A DNA stretch of 6,216 bases from Desulfocicer vacuolatum DSM 3385 (GTDB taxonomy: Bacteria; Desulfobacterota; Desulfobacteria; Desulfobacterales; SURF-7): positions 1 through 6,216 of the forward strand of contig CAMBQS010000214.1 in the NCBI GenBank assembly GCA_945870015.1. Reading direction: 5' to 3'. Shown one piece after another: positions 1 through 5,483 of this stretch (positions are counted from its first letter, which is position 1; each line of letters opens with the position of its first letter). The notes under the pieces were generated by a model, which ran no database searches, was not told the origin of the DNA, and worked only from the letters and a program-made list of their open reading frames with translations. A program made the translations under genes and the position numbers.

Positions 1-628
1 TCAGAATAAATGCCTTGTCACAAACGCCAAGGGTTTCCCTGACATTGTGATCGGATATCAGAATACCAATTCCGCGGTTTGTCAACTGTTTGATAATTTT
101 TTGAATATCAATAATTGCAAGTGGGTCTATGCCGGCAAAGGGTTCATCCAGCAGAATAAAGGAAGGCTTTGTAGCCAATACCCTTGTAATTTCGAGCCGC
201 CGCCTTTCACCTCCGGATAGAACACTTGCATAACTGTCTGAGAGATGTTTAATGCCCAAATCCTCAAGCAATGTGTTTGCCCGCGTTTCCCTCTCGGAAT
301 CCGATATGGGGAGAATTTCGAGGATGGCCATAACATTTTCTTTGACGGTCAATTTTTTGAAGATTGATACCTCCTGTGGAAGATAGCCGATTCCTTTTCT
401 TGCTCTTTGGTACATCGGAAAATTCGTGATATCCTCCTGGTTGATAAAAACATTGCCTTTATCCGCCTTAATCATTCCAACGGCCATGTAAAATGTGGTT
501 GTTTTACCGGCCCCATTGGGTCCTAACAGACCCACAACATCTGAACTGTTCACCATAATGCTTACGGAATCCACAACACGTCTTCCATGATATGATTTTT
601 CCAGATTTTTAAGCTCCAGAGTGGGCAT
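1..628 (-). CDS. lptB: LPS export ABC transporter ATP-binding protein LptB (C-terminus cut by window edge)
   Basis: LptB is the cytoplasmic ATPase of the LptB2FG transporter, which extracts LPS from the inner membrane and drives it across the LptC-LptA bridge to the outer membrane. The reading frame is open to the left edge and gives 209 residues; the family is about 240 long, so roughly the last 30 are missing. Visible ABC motifs are Walker A GPNGAGKTT (36-44), Q-loop Q85, signature LSGGE (137-141) followed by the LptB-typical RRRLEI, Walker B with catalytic glutamate FILLDEP (157-163), D-loop GIDP (166-169) and the switch histidine in SDHNVRET (H194). The context after lptC and lptA confirms LptB rather than a branched-chain amino acid transporter ATPase, its closest look-alike. 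The ATG at 628 gives the usual LptB N-terminus (MPTLELKNLEKSY), but only an A-rich stretch with no clear Shine-Dalgarno site lies upstream. The gene is separated from lptA by 209 bases that contain a promoter candidate. Confidence 0.97.
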   Translation of the reverse strand, partial: MPTLELKNLEKSYHGRRVVDSVSIMVNSSDVVGLLGPNGAGKTTTFYMAVGMIKADKGNVFINQEDITNFPMYQRARKGIGYLPQEVSIFKKLTVKENVMAILEILPISDSERETRANTLLEDLGIKHLSDSYASVLSGGERRRLEITRVLATKPSFILLDEPFAGIDPLAIIDIQKIIKQLTNRGIGILISDHNVRETLGVCDKAFIL

Positions 629-837
629 TCAGATGCGTTTTTTGATATTTTTAATATACGTAATTATTGAATTATGGAATCCAGTTGATCCATTCCGATA
701 TCTTGTTTGGTTATAATCCAGATTGAAAACAGAATCAATGGATTTGTCATAACTGTTTTTTTCAGAGAAAGCTATATCCGGAATGATCGCTTCCTGAAAG
801 GGGACACAGGGGGGATTTCAATGATAAATGTTCTGCT
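629..837. other. Intergenic gap between lptA and lptB
   Basis: This 209-base AT-rich spacer interrupts an otherwise overlapping gene cluster. On the minus strand it contains a sigma70-like promoter (710-738) that would produce a leader of about 75 bases before lptB. I see no rho-independent terminator after lptA (no stable GC stem followed by a T run). The only open frame of note is a 28-codon one at 664-750 on the minus strand, which has no ribosome-binding site and overlaps the promoter. A short inverted repeat (676-696, GGAAT/ATTCC with an 11-base loop) lies in the presumed leader and is too weak to interpret. Confidence 0.6.
710..738 (-). promoter_or_regulatory. Candidate sigma70 promoter for lptB
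   Basis: On the minus strand a -35 element TTGATT (738-733, 4 of 6 to consensus) is separated by exactly 17 bases from a -10 element TATAAC (715-710, 5 of 6). Transcription would start near position 703 and run into lptB, whose start is at 628. The element sits in a non-coding gap, faces the right way and has ideal spacing, which is why I favour it over chance in AT-rich DNA. It would let lptB be expressed independently of the upstream kdsA-kdsC-lptC-lptA genes. Sequence match only. Confidence 0.5.
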
Positions 838-1404
838 TTAATCCAGGCCTTTTCCATCGGAACGGATCACGGCTTCAACTCTTTTGCTGTTTTGCTCGCT
901 TTCGACCTGGATACGTCCGTCATTGCGATGGAAGATGATTTTTTTGCCGGATATCATATTATTTTCACTTGTCACTTTACAGTTATCACCGGTCAGCTCA
1001 AGAATTCCGCTGTCTGCTGAATAAATTGCCTGGTCTGCTTCTGCAAGGCGGTTGTCAAAATTGATTTTCACATTTCCTTTTGCAATGATTTTTTGAATGG
1101 ACTGCACGCTGTTGGGTGTGTTTTCAAGAGCGGGTTGATCTTTTTTATAGAATATCTGAAGTGTATCAGAATGAATAACTGTATTTTCCTGCGTTGCCAC
1201 CACATTTCCCTTGAACTCGGCTTCTTTGTTCATATCATTGATATTCAACTGGTCGCTGGTGATATGGATCGGTTTACCGGCCGCTATGCTGCCTTTCGTT
1301 TCTGAATCGGCGGCAAAAATGCTGTGATTCATAAAAAGGATAATACAGATATGGATGAAGATGATAATATCGAATCGGGTTGGTTTAGAGTTGAATTTTG
1401 CCAC
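838..1404 (-). CDS. lptA: LPS transport periplasmic protein LptA (OstA-like)
   Basis: LptA is the periplasmic beta-jellyroll protein that polymerises into the bridge carrying LPS from LptC at the inner membrane to LptD at the outer membrane. With the start chosen here the product is 188 residues. It has a hydrophobic signal sequence (about 12-31) ending in IFAAD, so cleavage is expected near residue 31 or 32. An OstA/LptA-type repeat region follows: ITSDQLNI (48-55), EFKGNVVA (63-70), TVIHSDTLQIFY (75-86), IIAKGNVKI (106-114) and ISGKKIIF (151-158). I prefer the GTG at 1404 because GAGGGG (1417-1412) lies 7 bases upstream. A TTG at 1419 would add five residues, but its purine-rich upstream stretch is almost abutting. 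The gene overlaps the lptC end by 20 bases, which suggests translational coupling. The sequence is diverged, so the family call rests on the repeat pattern, length, signal peptide and position between lptC and lptB. Confidence 0.9.
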   Translation of the reverse strand: MAKFNSKPTRFDIIIFIHICIILFMNHSIFAADSETKGSIAAGKPIHITSDQLNINDMNKEAEFKGNVVATQENTVIHSDTLQIFYKKDQPALENTPNSVQSIQKIIAKGNVKINFDNRLAEADQAIYSADSGILELTGDNCKVTSENNMISGKKIIFHRNDGRIQVESEQNSKRVEAVIRSDGKGLD

Positions 1405-1963
1405 GGATAGTCCCCTCAACCTTTCCTTCCAGGTGGGCCTGGCGAGTGTGTAGATTAAATGTTATTTTTTCAGCACGGAAATGCAAAAATTCTCCTGATA
1501 TATCTGCCGGTTGGATTGAATAAAGAATACGATCCTGATGGTTGTATCGCAGCTCTTCTGTTTGCAGACTGTAATCGGGATTCATCAGGACAACCTTTCC
1601 GGTTGCTGTAAAGTTGCTGGTATTGTTTTCCAGGACGCCGCGATCTGCCGTCAAATGCGCATTGTTTTTATTTTCGAGATAGAAAACGATCGACAGGTTC
1701 TCCAGAATAGATTGGCTTCCTGCTTGAGATTGTATAAGGTGTGCGGATTTTGCATCCAAAGTCCATTCCTGTTTTCCATCCCGCGTAGCAGTTTGATGAA
1801 GGTTTTCGATAGAAAGGGTCGCATTGCTTTTAATTGTATCAATCAGCACATCTGGATTTTTTGACAGTATCCGGAACCCGATAAAGATGGAAATAACCGT
1901 TCCAAACGTCAGAACAATCAAGATCAGCAGAATGGTTTTAAATTTTTTGGAGGTATCAGACAT
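1385..1963 (-). CDS. lptC: LPS export system protein LptC
   Basis: LptC is a bitopic inner-membrane protein that receives LPS from LptB2FG and passes it to LptA through a periplasmic beta-jellyroll. The product is 192 residues, the usual family length. A short lysine-containing cytoplasmic N-terminus (SKKFK) is followed by one transmembrane helix (about 10-32) and a periplasmic domain. Recognisable LptC features are DGKQEWTLDAKSA (62-74), LTADRGVL (104-111), FTATGKVVL (118-126) and YSLQTEELRY (131-140), which continue in the jellyroll strand pattern to the C-terminus. The ATG at 1963 is three bases after the kdsC stop and has no strong ribosome-binding site of its own (only CCTGG/GGA-like bases at long spacing), so translation probably depends on coupling to kdsC. 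Its 3' end overlaps lptA. No TonB-box or extra domain is present. Confidence 0.93.
   Translation of the reverse strand: MSDTSKKFKTILLILIVLTFGTVISIFIGFRILSKNPDVLIDTIKSNATLSIENLHQTATRDGKQEWTLDAKSAHLIQSQAGSQSILENLSIVFYLENKNNAHLTADRGVLENNTSNFTATGKVVLMNPDYSLQTEELRYNHQDRILYSIQPADISGEFLHFRAEKITFNLHTRQAHLEGKVEGTIRGKIQL
1412..1417 (-). promoter_or_regulatory. Ribosome binding site deciding the lptA start
   Basis: GAGGGG on the minus strand lies 7 bases before the GTG at 1404-1402, a near-ideal Shine-Dalgarno placement. It falls inside the end of lptC and inside the frame of the alternative longer TTG start, and so argues for the shorter GTG-initiated LptA. Confidence 0.6.
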
Positions 1964-1966
1964 TGA

Positions 1967-2491
1967 CTATCTATAAATATCCAGGATGTTATTCCACAGA
2001 CCTTTGGCCTTTAAGATGGCTTCGCTTACTTCCCGTACCGCTCCCTTGCCTCCATTCGAAGAGGTTACCAATGCAGCCTGCTTACGAACATGTTCATGCG
2101 CATCTGCAACAGCAATAGGGAGTCCGACTTGATTCATGATCGGAAGATCCGGAAAATCATCTCCGATAAATGCGATTTCCTGAGAGGTTCTTCCGGTTTG
2201 CCGCATAATATCCTCAAGGGCGGAAGCTTTGTCCCGTACCCCATCAAAAATCATTGTAATTCCGAGATTTTCACATCGATGTCTAACGACGGGAGAGGAT
2301 CGGCCGGTAACAATGCCAACCTGAATTCCGAAGTCCATCAGCAGACGGATACCAAATCCGTCTTTGACGCTGAACATTTTTGTTTCAACATTGGAATCAT
2401 TATATATAATCATTCCATCTGTGAGCACACCATCCACGTCCAGAAGCAACAGTGTAATCTGTTTCAGCCTGGTTGCAAGTTGCTGGTTCAT
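1967..2491 (-). CDS. kdsC: 3-deoxy-D-manno-octulosonate 8-phosphate phosphatase KdsC
   Basis: KdsC removes phosphate from Kdo-8-phosphate to give free Kdo, the third step of the Kdo pathway in the cytoplasm. The product is 174 residues, typical of the capless, tetrameric HAD-superfamily KdsC group. HAD motif I is DVDGVLTD (18-25), with nucleophile D18 and general acid D20. Motif II is VTGRSS with T62, motif III is the lysine in RDKASALE (K88), and motif IV is GDDFPDLP (110-117). The KdsC-type C-terminal tail GGKGAVRE (147-154), which closes the neighbouring subunit's active site, is also intact. There is no fused KdsD isomerase. The ATG at 2491 overlaps the kdsA stop in an ATGA arrangement, tying its translation to the preceding enzyme of the same pathway. 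All catalytic residues are present, so it should be active. Confidence 0.96.
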   Translation of the reverse strand: MNQQLATRLKQITLLLLDVDGVLTDGMIIYNDSNVETKMFSVKDGFGIRLLMDFGIQVGIVTGRSSPVVRHRCENLGITMIFDGVRDKASALEDIMRQTGRTSQEIAFIGDDFPDLPIMNQVGLPIAVADAHEHVRKQAALVTSSNGGKGAVREVSEAILKAKGLWNNILDIYR

Positions 2492-3324
2492 TTTCCGGAT
2501 TCTTTTTGGATGATGCCCCGAATCGTTTTGAGGGTAAAAAGAAACGGTTCAAGCTGATCCATTCTCAGGGAATTGGGCCCGTCGCAACGAGCAGTATCCG
2601 GATCCGGATACACCTCGATAAATACTCCGTCCGCACCTGCTGCCACAGCCGCTTTGGCGAGTATCGGAGCAAACTCGCGTTGACCGCCGGAACGTATCCC
2701 ACTTCCCCCCGGAAGCTGGACACTATGGGTAGCATCGAATATTACCGGAAATCCGGTTGACTCCTGTATGATTTTTATGCTTCGAAAGTCAACAACCAGA
2801 TTGTTGTACCCAAACGAGGTTCCCCGTTCTGTAATTGTAATTTTTCGATTTCCGGTAGAGGTTGCTTTTTCTGTAATATTCTGAATATCACCTGGAGCCA
2901 GAAATTGTCCTTTCTTAATATTGATTGGTTTTTGGGTGTTGGATACAGCAATAATCAAGTCAGTCTGGCGGCATAAAAAAGCAGGGATCTGGATGATATC
3001 CAGAACCTCAGCCGCTTGCTCCACTTCATTTACAGAATGAACATCCGACAGAACCGGGATATTCAGGTCGGCTTTGACCTGGCGAAGGATATCCAGTCCA
3101 TCTGTCAGCCCGGGGCCGCGAAAGGAGTTGATTGAAGTCCTGTTGGCCTTGTCATACGATGCCTTGAATACAAAGGGTATCTCCAGTTTCCGGGTCAGTT
3201 CTTTCAGATAGGAAGCAATTTCAAATGTTTTATTATAATTTTCGATTACACAAGGACCGGCAATTAACAACAGAGGACTGGTTCCTCCAATTTTGATATT
3301 TCCGATTTGCACCATGGTTGTCAT
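2488..3324 (-). CDS. kdsA: 2-dehydro-3-deoxyphosphooctonate aldolase (Kdo-8-phosphate synthase) KdsA, metal-dependent type
   Basis: KdsA condenses phosphoenolpyruvate with arabinose-5-phosphate to form Kdo-8-phosphate, committing carbon to the LPS inner core. The product is 278 residues, a normal TIM-barrel length. Family signatures include LLIAGPCVIE (19-28), KASYDKANRTS (54-64), SFRGPG (67-72), IIQIPAFLCRQTDL (110-123), KKGQFLAP (137-144), ERGTSFGYNNLVVDFRS (166-182) and DATHSVQLPGG (197-207). It carries C25 where the metal-independent E. coli enzyme has asparagine. H200, E237 and D248 match the other metal ligands of the Aquifex aeolicus type, so it is predicted to need a divalent metal. 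The ATG at 3324 is chosen. A second in-frame ATG at 3315 would shorten it by three residues, and neither has a strong ribosome-binding site. It is the first gene of the leftward cluster and has an extended -10 promoter candidate about 110 bases upstream. Confidence 0.97.
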   Translation of the reverse strand: MTTMVQIGNIKIGGTSPLLLIAGPCVIENYNKTFEIASYLKELTRKLEIPFVFKASYDKANRTSINSFRGPGLTDGLDILRQVKADLNIPVLSDVHSVNEVEQAAEVLDIIQIPAFLCRQTDLIIAVSNTQKPINIKKGQFLAPGDIQNITEKATSTGNRKITITERGTSFGYNNLVVDFRSIKIIQESTGFPVIFDATHSVQLPGGSGIRSGGQREFAPILAKAAVAAGADGVFIEVYPDPDTARCDGPNSLRMDQLEPFLFTLKTIRGIIQKESGK

Positions 3325-3369
3325 ATGTTATCTTAAAAAAATGGTTTTTATTCAATTAGCTGAGTCTTA

Positions 3370-3389
3370 ACTTTTGATTGATGAAAAGT
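3370..3389 (-). repeat. Inverted repeat in the kdsA leader (ACTTTT/AAAAGT)
   Basis: A 6-base perfect inverted repeat, ACTTTT at 3370-3375 and AAAAGT at 3384-3389, surrounds an 8-base centre. It shares one base with the neighbouring repeat at 3389-3411. It could be a weak hairpin in the kdsA leader RNA or part of a binding site. The arms are AT-rich, so chance is a real alternative. Confidence 0.35.
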
Positions 3390-3411
3390 CAAGGTACGAA
3401 AAAAACCTTGA
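3389..3411 (-). repeat. Inverted repeat in the kdsA leader (TCAAGGT/ACCTTGA)
   Basis: A perfect 7-base inverted repeat, TCAAGGT at 3389-3395 and ACCTTGA at 3405-3411, flanks a 9-base A/T-rich loop. In the leftward transcript it would lie between the predicted kdsA start of transcription (near 3437) and the kdsA start codon. It has no T-run behind it, so it is not a convincing terminator. Either a leader hairpin or an operator for a dimeric regulator would fit. Confidence 0.45.
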
Positions 3412-3436
3412 TTAGCAGATTTCAAGTTGTTATGGT
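3408..3436 (+). promoter_or_regulatory. Weak sigma70 promoter candidate for the HcyBio gene
   Basis: TTGATT (3408-3413) and TATGGT (3431-3436) are spaced by 17 bases, each matching 4 of 6 consensus positions. This is the best rightward pair I find upstream of the gene starting at 3548. AT-rich DNA makes matches of this quality easy to get by chance. Confidence 0.25.
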
Positions 3437-3443
3437 CGATAGA

Positions 3444-3452
3444 ATTATATCA
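3444..3452 (-). promoter_or_regulatory. Extended -10 promoter candidate for kdsA
   Basis: On the minus strand the region reads TGATATAAT: a perfect TATAAT hexamer (3449-3444) preceded by the TG-N motif of extended -10 promoters (3452-3450). No good -35 hexamer lies at 16-18 bases, which extended -10 promoters tolerate. Transcription would begin near 3437, giving kdsA a leader of about 110 bases that includes both inverted repeats. Confidence 0.45.
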
Positions 3453-3547
3453 ACCCCTTGGATGATAGGTTTATTCTGAGTTGAAATCAAATAATAATAA
3501 AATCTGGTTAGCAAAAAGACTGATTACTGAATCTGGATTGGAAATAA

Positions 3548-4714
3548 ATGTCCACATATAAAGTCAACAAGACCTACCAGGAAATAAATGCTAAAATTCG
3601 TTCCGGAAAAGTCGTTGTCGTAACAGCCGAGGAAATAATTGGAATTGTGAAAAAAGAAGGCCCTGTTGAGGCAGCCAGAAAGGTGGATGTTGTAACCACC
3701 GGAACCTTTGCTCCAATGTGTTCATCCGGAGCGTTCATCAATTTTGGCCATTCCACACCAGGCATAAAAGCCTCCAAAGTCTGGTTGAACAATGTCCCTG
3801 CTTATGGAGGGATTGCAGCGGTTGACTGCTATATCGGTGCTACCGAAACCTGTGAGGATGACCCGTTGAATAAGGTCTGGCCCGGTGAATTTAATTATGG
3901 CGGAGGACATGTGATCCAGGATCTTGTTGCCGGGAAAAAGGTACATCTGAAGGCAACGGCTTATGGAACATCATGTTATCCCAGCCGGATCATTGAAAAG
4001 AAAATTTCCTTAAAAGATCTCCCTTCCGCCACATTATGTAATCCGCGTAATGGATATCAGAATTATAATTGCGCTGTGAATCTTACCCGAAAGACGATTT
4101 ATACCTATATGGGCGCGTTGAAACCCAAAGCAGGAAATGCCAACTACTGTTCTTCCGGTGAGTTGAGTCCACTCTTTAATGACCCGTATTATAAAACCAT
4201 TGGCCTGGGCACCCGGATATTTTTAGGTGGTGCAGAAGGATATGTCACCTGGCAGGGAACGCAGCACAATCCATCGGTTCCGCGCACGGATAAAGGAATT
4301 CCGATGAAACCGGCCGGTACCCTCTGGGTAATGGGGGATTTAAAGAAGATGAGTCATAAGTGGCTGGTCGGGATGAGTATCCAGGGATACGGTGTTTCTC
4401 TTGCGGTCGGTCTGGGCGTACCGATTCCGATATTGAATGAAGAAATGGCTTCTTATGCGGCAATTTCCGATGATGAAATATTTACCCAGATTGTGGATTA
4501 CGGGAATGATTACCCGAATGGTATTTCCAATAGTCTGGGAACCGTAAGTTATGCGGAATTGAAAAGCGGATCAATCGAACTGGATGGCAAAAAGGTTCTT
4601 ACCGTACCTCTGTCGAGCATGGTAAAAGCCCGTGAGATTGCGGACATTCTTAAAGAGTGGATACAGAAAGGTGAATTTTTTCTGGGAGAGCCGCAATTCA
4701 CGTTACCTGTTTAA
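3548..4714 (+). CDS. Homocysteine biosynthesis (HcyBio/DUF39, COG1900) protein, probable L-aspartate semialdehyde sulfurtransferase
   Basis: The product resembles the HcyBio-domain proteins (for example MA1821 of Methanosarcina acetivorans), which insert sulfur into L-aspartate semialdehyde to make homocysteine without O-acetyl- or O-succinylhomoserine. The 388 residues form essentially one HcyBio domain. Visible conserved stretches include TTGTFAPMCSSGAFINFGH (50-68), VWLNNVPAYGG (78-88), DCYIGATE (93-100), FNYGGGHVIQDLVAGK (115-130), ATAYGTSCYP (136-145), GLGTRIFLGG (219-228), YVTWQGTQHNP (232-242) and GYGVSLAVGLGVPIPILNE (280-298). C58 and C143 fit the two cysteines that carry the persulfide chemistry in this family; that alignment is from memory. 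Unlike the methanogen protein there is no C-terminal pair of CBS domains. The usual partners (a NIL/ferredoxin protein supplying electrons, and COG2122) are not in the window. The ATG at 3548 has a modest GGA five bases upstream. It is cytoplasmic, with no signal peptide. Confidence 0.88.
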   Translation: MSTYKVNKTYQEINAKIRSGKVVVVTAEEIIGIVKKEGPVEAARKVDVVTTGTFAPMCSSGAFINFGHSTPGIKASKVWLNNVPAYGGIAAVDCYIGATETCEDDPLNKVWPGEFNYGGGHVIQDLVAGKKVHLKATAYGTSCYPSRIIEKKISLKDLPSATLCNPRNGYQNYNCAVNLTRKTIYTYMGALKPKAGNANYCSSGELSPLFNDPYYKTIGLGTRIFLGGAEGYVTWQGTQHNPSVPRTDKGIPMKPAGTLWVMGDLKKMSHKWLVGMSIQGYGVSLAVGLGVPIPILNEEMASYAAISDDEIFTQIVDYGNDYPNGISNSLGTVSYAELKSGSIELDGKKVLTVPLSSMVKAREIADILKEWIQKGEFFLGEPQFTLPV

Positions 4715-4823
4715 TAGAACAAAGAGTGCTTTCGGGAGTCCGGCAGCATACAGTCTAAAATAGTCCCAAAGACGATCTGGTATGTAATTTCATGAAAACT
4801 TTTTATAAAGGTATATAGCCGAA

Positions 4824-5471
4824 TTGAAACAGAACAAAGAGACAGAAAAGAGAGTTATTAAAAAGAAGAAAAGCAGTCTCAGGGAAAACATCGAAGCGAT
4901 CCTGGTGGCAGTTGTTTTGGCCTTATTTATCAGGACGTTCGTTGTACAGGCCTTTAAAATACCATCTGGTTCAATGAAAGATACCCTTCTCATCGGGGAT
5001 CATATTCTGGTCAACAAATTCATCTACGGTATCAAGTTACCTTTTATCGGGACTACGCTGGTTTCGATAAAAGATCCTCAGCCGGAGGATATCGTGGTTT
5101 TTGAATATCCGGATGATCCGTCAAAGGATTTTATTAAAAGGGTCATTGGTGTTGCCGGGGATCGGATAGAGATCCGGGATAAAAAGGTGTATGTGAACAA
5201 TAAGCTGTTAGATCAGGATTTTGCAATTTTTACGGACAATCGCAGTATCCAGAGCCGTGATGACTTCGGACCGGTAACCGTTCCGAAAGATTCTCTTTTT
5301 GTGATGGGCGACAACCGGGACAACAGCCATGACAGCCGTTTCTGGGGATTTGTCAAGCTGAAGGCTGTCAAAGGAAAAGCTTTTATTATTTATTGGTCCT
5401 GGAACGGAGAGAACCAGAATTCAATCCTTGAATATGTCCGTTGGAGCCGAATGGGTCAATTGCTGAAATAG
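4824..5471 (+). CDS. lepB: Signal peptidase I (LepB)
   Basis: LepB is the membrane-anchored serine/lysine protease that removes signal peptides from exported proteins; in this window LptA would be a substrate. The product is 215 residues. A highly basic N-terminus (RVIKKKK) precedes a single transmembrane helix (about 22-44), and the catalytic domain faces the periplasm. Box B is IPSGSM (46-51) with nucleophile S50, box D is FIKRVIGVAGD (103-113) with general base K105, and box E is MGDNRDNSHDSRFWG (161-175). The residue two after the SM pair is D53, where many homologues have proline. The start is TTG at 4824: an in-frame stop at 4806-4808 limits extension, no ATG precedes the catalytic serine, and AAAGG (4807-4811) lies 12 bases upstream, a rather long spacing. 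It is shorter than the two-helix E. coli enzyme (324 residues). pyrB starts 12 bases after its stop. Confidence 0.97.
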   Translation: MKQNKETEKRVIKKKKSSLRENIEAILVAVVLALFIRTFVVQAFKIPSGSMKDTLLIGDHILVNKFIYGIKLPFIGTTLVSIKDPQPEDIVVFEYPDDPSKDFIKRVIGVAGDRIEIRDKKVYVNNKLLDQDFAIFTDNRSIQSRDDFGPVTVPKDSLFVMGDNRDNSHDSRFWGFVKLKAVKGKAFIIYWSWNGENQNSILEYVRWSRMGQLLK

Positions 5472-5474
5472 AAC

Positions 5475-5478
5475 AGGA
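5475..5478 (+). promoter_or_regulatory. Ribosome binding site of pyrB
   Basis: AGGA lies 5 bases before the ATG at 5484, between the lepB stop and pyrB. It fixes the pyrB start and shows that pyrB can be initiated independently even if it is co-transcribed with lepB. Confidence 0.6.
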
Positions 5479-5483
5479 ATAAA

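Larger units (their letters stand above)
3325..3547. other. Divergent intergenic region between kdsA and the HcyBio gene
   Basis: These 223 AT-rich bases separate the leftward kdsA cluster from the rightward genes and must supply starts of transcription for both. I see an extended -10 candidate facing kdsA, a weaker promoter candidate facing right, and two abutting inverted repeats (3370-3389 and 3389-3411). No convincing open frame, tRNA or terminator is visible. Confidence 0.7.

Noticed and set aside
676..696. Inverted repeat GGAAT/ATTCC in the lptB leader
   Set aside because: The stem is only 5 bases with an 11-base loop, which is common by chance and unsupported by any neighbouring signal.
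664..750. 28-codon open frame on the minus strand in the lptA-lptB gap
   Set aside because: It has no ribosome-binding site, overlaps the lptB promoter candidate and has no recognisable protein features.
2090..2557. 155-codon open frame on the plus strand across kdsC and the kdsA end
   Set aside because: It lies antisense to two well-supported enzymes with intact motifs, and its product is cysteine- and histidine-rich without family features, as expected of a shadow frame.
4727..4748. Possible terminator hairpin after the HcyBio gene (TGCT/AGCA with inner CGG/CCG)
   Set aside because: The stem is interrupted by an internal loop and is not followed by a T run, so it does not meet the pattern of a rho-independent terminator.
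4740..4775. Possible promoter before lepB using TGTAAT as the -10
   Set aside because: The -10 matches 5 of 6, but no acceptable -35 hexamer or extended TG motif accompanies it; a chance match in AT-rich DNA is likely.
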